This document shows positions 4,381 to 11,279 of a stretch of DNA of 14,593 nucleotides, in pieces. The stretch covers positions 1 through 14,593 of the forward strand of contig JAIBJH010000040.1 of assembly GCA_020029455.1 (NCBI GenBank). Reading direction: 5' to 3'. A program made the position numbers and the translations under genes. The notes beneath the pieces were generated by a model. That model was not told the DNA's origin. It ran no database searches and saw nothing but the letters and a program-made list of their open reading frames with translations. The DNA comes from Hyphomicrobiales bacterium (GTDB taxonomy: Bacteria; Pseudomonadota; Alphaproteobacteria; Rhizobiales; Aestuariivirgaceae). The stretch's first letter is position 1. Every line of letters starts with the position of its first letter.

Positions 4381-6540
4381 TTGCGCATCGGCGGAACCAG
4401 GATTGGTCTCACACTTCTTGTTGTGCTGCCGTTGCTCATTTCCGCGATCGGCATGTTCTGGAGCACGTCCTATGTGCTCAACGGCATTTCCGTCAGCGTC
4501 AACAAGCAGGAAGAGGAAAGAGCCTGGCAGGCGGTGAAGTCCGCCATGAACGCCGCTCAATCCCGCCTCGCCGGGACAGTGGCCGACAATGCGCGGTGGG
4601 ATGACGCCGTAACGCACACCTACGGCACACCCAATCAGGAATGGATCAAGGACACCTGGGGAGATTTCACCGATAGCATAAATTACAACGCCGCATTCGT
4701 GGTGGCACCTGATGGCAAGACCATTGCTGCCTATGCCAACCGCAAGCCCGTCGATCTTTCGGCTCAACAGTATCTCGGCCCGCAGCTGCAGAAGATCTTG
4801 CGGGAACTCACCAACGTTCAGTCCGGTTTTTCAACCAGAACGACGTTGGCCGCAACGCCCTTGGGCTTTGCGATCGTTTCCGCAGGCCCCATCCTGCCCA
4901 CCTCCGATGACGTACAGCAGCCTTCTCGGCGTGCAAACGTCCTGATTTACGGTCAAACTCTCTCGGTCCAGAAGCTGAGGGAGATCAGTTCGCAATATGC
5001 CGTCGACAATCTCGTTGCGCTTCCTGCCGCCGCCGCCAATGTTCCCAATGCCCGGGTGCTGACTGATGCCTGGGGGAATCCTGCCTTCAGCGCCGTCTGG
5101 CGCAACCGCACGCCTGGCGATGCTGCCAAACGCGTTTACAAGTGGACGGCCGCCACACTCATTGCCTTTTTGCTCGCTGCCATGCTGCCCGTCTCAATCG
5201 TTCATTTCCTGGCGCTGCGCCGTCTCGACCAGAAGGAACAACAGGCCCACCGCGACGCAAGGCTTGATGCCATGTCGAGCCTGCCGAACCGGATTTCACT
5301 GCTTGAGGAACTCGCTGAGAAGCTGCAATCATCCTCCTCAGGGGAACTCGCACTTCTGTTCATCGACCTCGATGGCTTCAAGGCCGTCAATGATGCCTAT
5401 GACCACGCAACGGGTGATAAGCTGATAGCGGCCTTTGCCGCAGGGCTCCGCGTCATCGCCGACAAGGGCGAAGTGCTGTCCCGTCTCGGGGGTGATGAAT
5501 TCGCCATACTTGTCGCCGCACCGTCAGCAGCTTCCCGCGCCCAGCAACTGGCCGAAGGCGTACTGAAGTTTGTCCATGATCCCTTCGATATAAATGGCCG
5601 CACGGCGGCGATTGGTGCTTCCATCGGCATCGCCGAATTGGGTTCCGAGACGGTAACGCCGGCCGAAATCATGCGCCGCGCTGATATTGCCATGTATGAG
5701 GCGAAAGAAAACGGCCGCAACCAGTGGCGCCAGTTCGATCCCGAACTGGACCGGAAACGCAGCGACGACTTCCAGATTGCCAGGGAAATGCGGGAGTACA
5801 TCGCCCGCGGTGAGTTTGGTATCGCCTATCAACCCATCATATCGGCAAGCGACCGGAAGATTGTCGGCGTCGAGGCCCTCGCCCGCTGGCCGGCACGCTC
5901 CTCCCGCAGGCTCGAGCCTGGCCAATTCGTACCCGTCGCCGAAGAGCACGGCCTGATCAGGGAACTGGGCGCCCTCATCTTCGATATGGCCTGCCGTGAC
6001 ATTTCGACTTGGCCGCACATGCGCTTGTCCATCAATGTTTCGGCCGCCCAGCTAACATCCTCGGCCTTCGTGCAGGAGTTGAAGCAGATTTCCGAGAAAC
6101 ATGACATTTCTCCGCGCCGGATCGAGGTCGAATTCACAGAGGCGGTGCTCAAGCTCAATGCGCGGCGCACCAAGAACGCGATCAAGGAGTTGCATGCCGA
6201 AGGCTTCACCGTGGCGCTGGACGATTTCGGAACGGGTCACGCCAGCGTGTACTATCTGCAGGACTTTGCCTTTGACAGGATCAAGCTGGACCGCTCGATG
6301 ACAAGGAATGTCGCCTTCTCGCCGGAGACGCAAAAAGTCGTCCAGGGAACAATCCTCATCGCCCAAGGGCTTTCCGCCGACATCGTGGCCGAAGGCATCG
6401 AGACCGAAGAAGACGCCAAGATCATGCGCCTCGCCGGCTGTCATCAGATGCAGGGCTACTACTTCGGCAGGCCCCAATCCTTTGAAACGCTGCGCCTTCT
6501 GGTGCCGGCGCGGAAGATCAGGGGCGCAAGTTCGGCATGA
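4381..6540 (+). CDS. Membrane CHASE4-GGDEF-EAL protein (c-di-GMP synthesis/breakdown)
   Basis: This 719-residue inner-membrane protein controls the second messenger c-di-GMP. TM1 is at about residues 7-28. A periplasmic CHASE4-type sensor domain follows to about 235 (signature DNARWDDAVTH), and TM2 is at 255-279. The GGDEF domain has an intact active site, RLGGDEF, with GGDEF at 370-374. The EAL domain keeps the catalytic set: E498 in EAL, N552, E584, D614-D615 in DDFGTG, K635 and E671, plus MQGYYFGRP near the end. Both activities therefore look possible. The allosteric inhibition motif RxxD expected just before GGDEF is absent (DKGE). Translation starts at TTG (4381), supported by GGAG 6 nt upstream and the position of TM1. 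The gene is monocistronic and converges with the histidine kinase gene. Confidence 0.95.
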   Translation: MRIGGTRIGLTLLVVLPLLISAIGMFWSTSYVLNGISVSVNKQEEERAWQAVKSAMNAAQSRLAGTVADNARWDDAVTHTYGTPNQEWIKDTWGDFTDSINYNAAFVVAPDGKTIAAYANRKPVDLSAQQYLGPQLQKILRELTNVQSGFSTRTTLAATPLGFAIVSAGPILPTSDDVQQPSRRANVLIYGQTLSVQKLREISSQYAVDNLVALPAAAANVPNARVLTDAWGNPAFSAVWRNRTPGDAAKRVYKWTAATLIAFLLAAMLPVSIVHFLALRRLDQKEQQAHRDARLDAMSSLPNRISLLEELAEKLQSSSSGELALLFIDLDGFKAVNDAYDHATGDKLIAAFAAGLRVIADKGEVLSRLGGDEFAILVAAPSAASRAQQLAEGVLKFVHDPFDINGRTAAIGASIGIAELGSETVTPAEIMRRADIAMYEAKENGRNQWRQFDPELDRKRSDDFQIAREMREYIARGEFGIAYQPIISASDRKIVGVEALARWPARSSRRLEPGQFVPVAEEHGLIRELGALIFDMACRDISTWPHMRLSINVSAAQLTSSAFVQELKQISEKHDISPRRIEVEFTEAVLKLNARRTKNAIKELHAEGFTVALDDFGTGHASVYYLQDFAFDRIKLDRSMTRNVAFSPETQKVVQGTILIAQGLSADIVAEGIETEEDAKIMRLAGCHQMQGYYFGRPQSFETLRLLVPARKIRGASSA

Positions 6541-6581
6541 TGCCCCCGGGCCTCCTGTGGCCTCTCGTGCCCTCCCGCGGC

Positions 6582-7940
6582 CTAAACCGGAATCTTGACC
6601 GCCACACGCAACCCGCCGAGCTTGCTGTCTTCAAGCACGATATCGCCGCCATGGGCGTGCGCAATGTCGAGCGCGATGGCAAGGCCAAGGCCCGTGCCCG
6701 TTTCATCCAGGTTACGGGCATTGTCGAGCCTGACGAAGGGCCGGAAGGCATGCTCACGCTGGTCCAGCGGAATGCCCGGACCATTGTCATCCACATGGAC
6801 CCATAGCCGGCCTTCTTTGATTTCGCCCGAGACCTGCACCTTCGTGCCGTAGCGCACCGCATTGGAGATGATGTTGGTAAGCAGCCGCCGAAATGCCTTT
6901 GGCTTGACGTGTACGTCGAGGTCGGGAACACCAGAGGCATCAATCTGCGCCTCGCTGTCAGGCCGGTCCCGTTCCACCGCTGCAATGGCGGCTTCCACCG
7001 TGCCTCGAACCTTCACTTCCGCCACCTGCTCTCCGCCATCACCCTTCACGAAAGCCATGTAGTCCTCGAGCATGTGCTGCATTTCGTCGACATCTTCCGT
7101 GAGCGGATGAATTTTTGGGTTGTCTCCGATAACCGCAAGCTCGAGCCTGAACCGGGTGAGGATGGTGCGGAGGTCATGCGAGACACCCGCCAACATCGCA
7201 GTTCGCTGTTCCACATGGCGCGCGATGCGCCGGCGCATGTCGAGGAAGGAGAGGCCCGCCTCGCGGATTTCGGAAGCACCCCGCGGTTGGAAATCGCCTG
7301 TATCGCGGCCCATGCCGAAATCCTTTGCGGCTTTCGAGAGCTCAAGGATCGGCCTGATCTGGTTGCGCAGGAAAATGGCGGCAATCCCGAGAAGCAGCAG
7401 GGATGACCCAAGCATCATTGAGAGCAGCAAGGGCGTGGACGATGCGCGTGCACGCTCCGCATCGGTGATGACTTGGAAGATCAGGCCAGGTTCGACCTGA
7501 ACCTGGATCTCAACATTTCCATTGGAAGCTTCGCTGTCGATGTAGAATGGGCGTTTGGTCTCGCGCGCCAGATATTGCTGCATCTTGATATCAAAGATTT
7601 CATAGAATGCAGGCACGCTGTTGGTGGGAAGCTGGGTGCCGCGCAGTACATGCAATTCCTGTCGCAACCTCTCGCGCGCCAAACGCTCAACTTCCGCAGT
7701 TGCCGCGTCGGACTTGTCGGATTTTTCGTAAAGCTCAACGAGAAGCCCAATCTCGCGGGAAAGCGAGCGGCCCAGAATCTTCGTCACATTGTCCCAATGC
7801 TGGTCGAGGATGAAACCCGCCATCAGCCCTTGCAAAAGGAGCACGGGAGCTATGAGAATCAGCATGGCACGGCGGTAGAGGCCGGTGGGCGCATAGCGTT
7901 CCAGCCAGCGATTGAAGCGGTAGTAAAATCCCTGGCTCAT
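6582..7940 (-). CDS. EnvZ-like sensor histidine kinase
   Basis: This 452-residue inner-membrane kinase has TM1 at about 25-45, a periplasmic sensor region to about 169, TM2 at about 170-191, and a HAMP linker to about 246. The dimerisation/phosphoacceptor segment is GVSHDLRTILTRF with H255 as the predicted phosphorylated residue; the usual Pro of HDLRTPLTR is Ile260. The HATPase domain has the N box NIISNAVRYGT (N360), G1 box DDNGPGIP (D385) and G2 box ETGTGLGLA. The start ATG overlaps the response-regulator stop (ATGA), so the two proteins are almost certainly cognate partners. The stimulus is unknown. Similarity is to alphaproteobacterial EnvZ-type kinases; orthology to enteric EnvZ is not implied. 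Confidence 0.94.
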   Translation of the reverse strand: MSQGFYYRFNRWLERYAPTGLYRRAMLILIAPVLLLQGLMAGFILDQHWDNVTKILGRSLSREIGLLVELYEKSDKSDAATAEVERLARERLRQELHVLRGTQLPTNSVPAFYEIFDIKMQQYLARETKRPFYIDSEASNGNVEIQVQVEPGLIFQVITDAERARASSTPLLLSMMLGSSLLLLGIAAIFLRNQIRPILELSKAAKDFGMGRDTGDFQPRGASEIREAGLSFLDMRRRIARHVEQRTAMLAGVSHDLRTILTRFRLELAVIGDNPKIHPLTEDVDEMQHMLEDYMAFVKGDGGEQVAEVKVRGTVEAAIAAVERDRPDSEAQIDASGVPDLDVHVKPKAFRRLLTNIISNAVRYGTKVQVSGEIKEGRLWVHVDDNGPGIPLDQREHAFRPFVRLDNARNLDETGTGLGLAIALDIAHAHGGDIVLEDSKLGGLRVAVKIPV

Positions 7941-8632
7941 TCAACTGGCTCCGCATAGAGGCAATAACCTAGCCCCCTGATGGTCTGCAAATGAAGAGGC
8001 GCCGCCGGATCATCCTCGATCTTCTGGCGAAGCCTTGTCACCTGCACATCAATGGCCCGCGCCGCCTCATCAGCGCCCTGCGGCTGCAAGAGATTGCGCG
8101 CAACGGGTTGGCCGCGCGCCGCAGCGAGAATCCTGAGGATGTCCTTCTCGCGTCCGGTAAGGTGGATGCGCTCCCCCCTCTGTGTCAGCTCACCGCTCTC
8201 CATGCCGAACACGCAATCGCCGAAGCGCACGGACTTGACGGAAGGCGCTGTCGCCTGGTTCCGCTTCAGGAGATTGTGTAGCCGCAGGAGAAGCTCCTCC
8301 GGCGCGAAGGGCTTCACCAGATAATCGTCGCTGCCCGCCGCAAGGCCGCTGATCCGGTCTTGCGCCTCGCCCAATGCGGAAAGCATGAGAACAGGAACCA
8401 CGCTTCCTTCTTCCCGCAAGGTCTTTGCAAAACTGACCCCGCTTTCGCCCGGCATCATCACATCAAGCACCACGGCATCAAAGGAAAGTCCCGCCATGGC
8501 CTTGCGCGCCTCCCCGGCATTTCCAGCCTGTGTAACGCGATAATAGTTCTGCGAAAGATAAGACGCGAGCAATTGCCGGATGCGCCTGTCGTCATCGACA
8601 ATCAGGACATGCTGGTCTTGCCCACGAACCAT
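7937..8632 (-). CDS. petR: OmpR/PhoB-family response regulator, PetR-like
   Basis: This 231-residue transcription factor has a receiver domain (residues 6 to about 122) and a C-terminal winged helix. Receiver landmarks are the acidic pair in VDDD (13-15), phosphoacceptor D57 in VLDVMMPG, S85 in place of the more common Thr, and K107 in LVKPF. The DNA-binding domain shows LTGREKDILRILA and VTRLRQKIEDDP...IRGLGYCL. I use the ATG at 8632, which overlaps the MarR stop as TGATG; a start at 8671 would overlap the upstream gene by 40 nt. The MarR plus OmpR-family pairing resembles petP-petR of Rhodobacter capsulatus, where PetR is needed for cytochrome bc1-dependent growth. The symbol rests on that resemblance only. 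Confidence 0.93.
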   Translation of the reverse strand: MVRGQDQHVLIVDDDRRIRQLLASYLSQNYYRVTQAGNAGEARKAMAGLSFDAVVLDVMMPGESGVSFAKTLREEGSVVPVLMLSALGEAQDRISGLAAGSDDYLVKPFAPEELLLRLHNLLKRNQATAPSVKSVRFGDCVFGMESGELTQRGERIHLTGREKDILRILAAARGQPVARNLLQPQGADEAARAIDVQVTRLRQKIEDDPAAPLHLQTIRGLGYCLYAEPVE

Positions 8633-9138
8633 CAGACGGGCCTGTCCTTCTGGCCGGCCCGCATGATCCATTGCTGCACGGCATCGCGGTTTTCGGAATT
8701 GACCAGTTGCAACAGAAGCTCGCGATAGAGCTGGCCATCCTTCTCGCCTGACCGGCGCACGGCATCGCGGAATCTTTCGATCTGCGGGGTAATCAGCTTG
8801 CGCCAGAGGGCCCCGCCTTCCGCCGTGAGATAAAGAAGCCGTTGTCTGCGGTCTTCTGGCCCTTCTTTCTGATAGACATAGCCCTGCGTGATGAGTTCCT
8901 TGAGCACCCGGCTGAGCGACTGCTTGGTGATGCGCAGGATGTCGAGAAGTTGCGCCACCGTCATGCCGGGGCTGCGGCCGATGAAGTGCAGAACACGGTG
9001 ATGCGCCCTGCCGAAGCTTTGCTGAGCCAACATGTCATCCGCATCCGCAACGAAATCCCGGTAGGCAAAGAACAGCATTTCCACAAGCACAGCCCCATCG
9101 ATGTCGCTAAGGGGACCATGCAATTTTATGTCAGCCAT
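8632..9138 (-). CDS. petP: MarR-family transcriptional regulator, PetP-like
   Basis: This 168-residue protein is a winged helix regulator of the MarR family. The helix-turn-helix is seen at SPGMTVAQLLDIL and ITKQSLSRVLKELITQGYV, with the wing EGPEDRRQRLLYLTAEG that is diagnostic of MarR proteins. It is probably a dimer and may respond to a small ligand. I chose the ATG at 9138. An upstream in-frame start at 9234 would add 32 residues unlike the family and run across the intergenic operator. There is only a weak, distant purine run (GGAAAA) before this ATG. It is the first gene of an overlapping operon with the response regulator and kinase, divergent from ilvE. The petP symbol is by analogy with Rhodobacter. 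Confidence 0.87.
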   Translation of the reverse strand: MADIKLHGPLSDIDGAVLVEMLFFAYRDFVADADDMLAQQSFGRAHHRVLHFIGRSPGMTVAQLLDILRITKQSLSRVLKELITQGYVYQKEGPEDRRQRLLYLTAEGGALWRKLITPQIERFRDAVRRSGEKDGQLYRELLLQLVNSENRDAVQQWIMRAGQKDRPV

Positions 9139-9147
9139 GTTGACATA
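9127..9147. promoter_or_regulatory. MarR-type operator overlapping the MarR start codon
   Basis: TATGTCA (9127-9133) and TGACATA (9141-9147) form a perfect 7-bp inverted repeat with a 7-bp spacer that contains the MarR start codon. Size and symmetry are typical of MarR-family operators. The right arm overlaps TTGACA at 9140-9145, a perfect -35 in the ilvE direction, followed after 16 bp by the weak -10 TACCGT at 9162-9167. One bound dimer could therefore affect both genes; this is inferred. Confidence 0.6.
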
Positions 9148-9180
9148 TTTTCCAGCTATGTTACCGTCATATGTAATTGG

Positions 9181-9224
9181 CTGCGGTCCGCACGAAAGGC
9201 TAAGCCTCATGTGCGGCACTGCAG
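9181..9224 (+). promoter_or_regulatory. Long imperfect hairpin in the ilvE leader
   Basis: Three nested arms share one centre. CTGCGGT (9181-9187) pairs with ACTGCAG (9218-9224) with one G-U. CCGCAC (9188-9193) pairs with GTGCGG (9211-9216). AGGC (9197-9200) pairs with GCCT (9204-9207). There is a 3x3 internal loop and a one-base bulge at 9217. About 17 base pairs form in all. It ends 64 nt before the ilvE start and is not followed by a T tract, so a simple terminator is unlikely. Confidence 0.55.
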
Positions 9225-9288
9225 CCCGCTTCATGTATCTCTATCGCACGACTTTGCTGCATTGCAAAATAGCCGGAGACTCGGAACC

Positions 9289-10173
9289 ATGTCCGCCATC
9301 ATACCTTTTGACAAACGCGAAGGTGTCATCTGGTTCAATGGCGAGGTTGTACCTTGGAAAGAAGCCAAGGTGCATGTGCTGACCCACGGCCTGCACTATG
9401 GCTCGTCTATCTTCGAAGGCGAGCGCGCCTATGCCGGCAAGATCTTCAAGACGAAGGAACACACCGAGCGCTTCCGCAAATCGGCCAATATCATGGATTT
9501 CGACCTGCCCTTCTCCGACGATGAAATCAACAAGGCGAAGGACCTTGTGGTGGAGAAGAATGGGGGCGGCGACCAATATGTGCGCCCCGTCGCTTTTCGC
9601 GGTTCGGAAATGATGGCGGTTTCGGCCCAGAACAACAAGATCCATGTGGCGATCGCCACCTGGGCTTGGCCTTCCATGTTCGATCCGGAAACCAAGATGA
9701 AGGGCATCAGGCTCGACATCGCCGAATACAGAAGGCCCGATCCGCTATGCGCGCCCGTCCACGCCAAGGCGGCAGGGCTCTACATGATCTGCACCATCTC
9801 CAAGCACAAGGCCGAGAAGAAGGGCTATGCCGACGCCATGATGCTGGACTGGCAGGGCCGCGTTGCCGAATGCACCGGCGCTAACATCTTCTTCATCCGC
9901 GACGGTGCGCTCCATACGCCGATTGCCGATTGCTTCCTCAACGGCATCACCCGCCAGACCGTCGTGGAACTAGCCAAGAAGGAAGGCATCGAACTGATCG
10001 AACGCCGCATCATGCCGGAAGAGCTCAAGACCTTTAATGAGTGCTTCATCGTGGGCAGCGCCGCCGAAGTGACGCCCGTCGCCGAAATCGGCCCCTATAC
10101 TTTCAAACCCGGCAACATGAGCCGCACCTTGATGGATGCCTACTCAAACCTGGTGCGCGGCAAGGCTGCCTAA
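9289..10173 (+). CDS. ilvE: Branched-chain amino acid aminotransferase
   Basis: This 294-residue PLP enzyme of fold type IV interconverts leucine, isoleucine and valine with their 2-oxo acids, using glutamate/2-oxoglutarate. Landmarks are VHVLTHGLHYGSSIFEGERAY near the N-terminus, catalytic lysine K160 in HAKAAGLYM, and E194 in GRVAECTGANIF, which contacts the PLP ring. Further on are NGITRQTVVELA and CFIVGSAAEVTPV. The length fits the bacterial IlvE family. The start ATG at 9289 follows GGAG at 9274-9277; the open frame continues far upstream through the MarR gene, but that extension is antisense and has no family similarity. It is divergent from the regulator operon and its stop overlaps that of a convergent TPR gene. 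Confidence 0.95.
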   Translation: MSAIIPFDKREGVIWFNGEVVPWKEAKVHVLTHGLHYGSSIFEGERAYAGKIFKTKEHTERFRKSANIMDFDLPFSDDEINKAKDLVVEKNGGGDQYVRPVAFRGSEMMAVSAQNNKIHVAIATWAWPSMFDPETKMKGIRLDIAEYRRPDPLCAPVHAKAAGLYMICTISKHKAEKKGYADAMMLDWQGRVAECTGANIFFIRDGALHTPIADCFLNGITRQTVVELAKKEGIELIERRIMPEELKTFNECFIVGSAAEVTPVAEIGPYTFKPGNMSRTLMDAYSNLVRGKAA

Positions 10174-11279
10174 AGCGAGCGTCGATCAATTGAATCAATG
10201 CAATTGAGATCGCGTAGGCACTGATCGAGCGCAAACTGCGTTGGCTTATCAAACTTTCCGGTGATGACAAGGCCGGGAACAGTTGTGTTCTTGAGCTTCA
10301 CTTGAAGCTGCAGAATTTCCTTCAACTTCCCTGGGCGCGCGTATGCGTCAACCATCGCCTTTGCTTTCCCGTAATCCCCGGCACGAGCCAGATTGAGCAT
10401 CTGCTTCATGCGCATTTGTTGTACCGGAAATTTGGGTATCTGGGATTGTGCGGCATGCTCGTAATCCTCCGCCGCTTCTCTGTATCGTCCTGCCGCCTCA
10501 AGATAGCCTGCGCGTTTTTGATGCAGCTCTTCTGTAAGCACATCCGGTTCACGAATTGCATAGCTGGAGAGCGTATCTGCTGCTTCAGCATGTCGCCCAA
10601 ACTCCGATTCAAGTTCCGCTGCTTTGTAGAACGGGTTGGAGAGCCGCATGTGCTTGTAGAAATCACCATTTACCATTGGATAGTTCTTCGTTGCATGCTT
10701 GTAAGCCACCAGGGCCTTTTCCTTCTCTCCAATAGCTCGGTATGCGTCTCCACACAGGAATCCGACGATGACGTCTTCTGGTGCCGCCTTGAACGCGCGG
10801 TCACAATCTCCTTCAACATCATCAGGATTGGCAAGGCCCGCGCCATAGGCCGCCTTCTGAGCCAAGAGCTCAGGATCATTCGGCAGAGCCTTGAGGCCGC
10901 CGTCAATCACATTGAGAACTCGTACCTTCTCAACGTCCGATGCATATAAGGTGAGCGCGAAATAGCTGTCGCGAAACGTAGGATCGACAGTCAGGGATTT
11001 GACTAGGTACTCAACCGCCAGAGAGTTTCTCTCTTCATAGGGCAAGTCCGAGGCTGACGGCAAAGTAGTTCCAACTGTATAGAGAAGTTTAGCTCTACCA
11101 TGCGCGCCGAGCTTCGGATCGTCCGCCAGGGTCCTGCATGCTTCAAGCCACTTCTTGCCCCAAAGCTTGGCCTGAGAGCCGAGACATGTCTGTAGCTGAT
11201 CTTCAGCCGCCGCCGGGCCGCCCAGGAACACGGCCGTTAGAAGGGCGCATACGCATGCAGGTGTATTGAGCAAGTTCAT
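10170..11279 (-). CDS. Exported TPR-like protein with paired cysteines (second of two)
   Basis: This 369-residue protein has a Sec signal peptide cleaved after about residue 25 (PAAA). The mature N-terminus has C32 and C48 (TCLGS, then 12 residues, then C), and the C-terminus has C354 and C360 in LDQCLRDLNC. In between are degenerate TPR helices, clearest at DAYRAIGEKEKALVAYKHA and GYLEAAGRYREAAEDYEHA. A stretch before the C-terminal cysteines (ITGKFDKPTQFALDQCL) resembles the helix of peptidoglycan-binding domains, which is only suggestive. I choose the ATG at 11279 because it overlaps the upstream stop (ATGA); an in-frame ATG at 11288 is also possible. It is a paralogue of the preceding gene. 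Function is unknown; it is probably a periplasmic scaffold. Confidence 0.82.
   Translation of the reverse strand: MNLLNTPACVCALLTAVFLGGPAAAEDQLQTCLGSQAKLWGKKWLEACRTLADDPKLGAHGRAKLLYTVGTTLPSASDLPYEERNSLAVEYLVKSLTVDPTFRDSYFALTLYASDVEKVRVLNVIDGGLKALPNDPELLAQKAAYGAGLANPDDVEGDCDRAFKAAPEDVIVGFLCGDAYRAIGEKEKALVAYKHATKNYPMVNGDFYKHMRLSNPFYKAAELESEFGRHAEAADTLSSYAIREPDVLTEELHQKRAGYLEAAGRYREAAEDYEHAAQSQIPKFPVQQMRMKQMLNLARAGDYGKAKAMVDAYARPGKLKEILQLQVKLKNTTVPGLVITGKFDKPTQFALDQCLRDLNCIDSIDRRSL

Noticed and set aside
6541..6581. GC-rich gap between the convergent GGDEF-EAL and kinase genes as a bidirectional terminator.
   Set aside because: I could not find a stable stem followed by a T tract on either strand.
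8842..9288. Open frame that would extend IlvE by 149 residues at its N-terminus.
   Set aside because: It runs antisense through the MarR gene and across the intergenic operator and hairpin; IlvE family length and the GGAG site support the ATG at 9289.
9209..9382. ATG within the ilvE leader as a possible attenuation leader peptide.
   Set aside because: The frame runs past the ilvE start without a stop, is only modestly leucine-containing (no run of Leu/Ile/Val codons), and no terminator/antiterminator pair follows.
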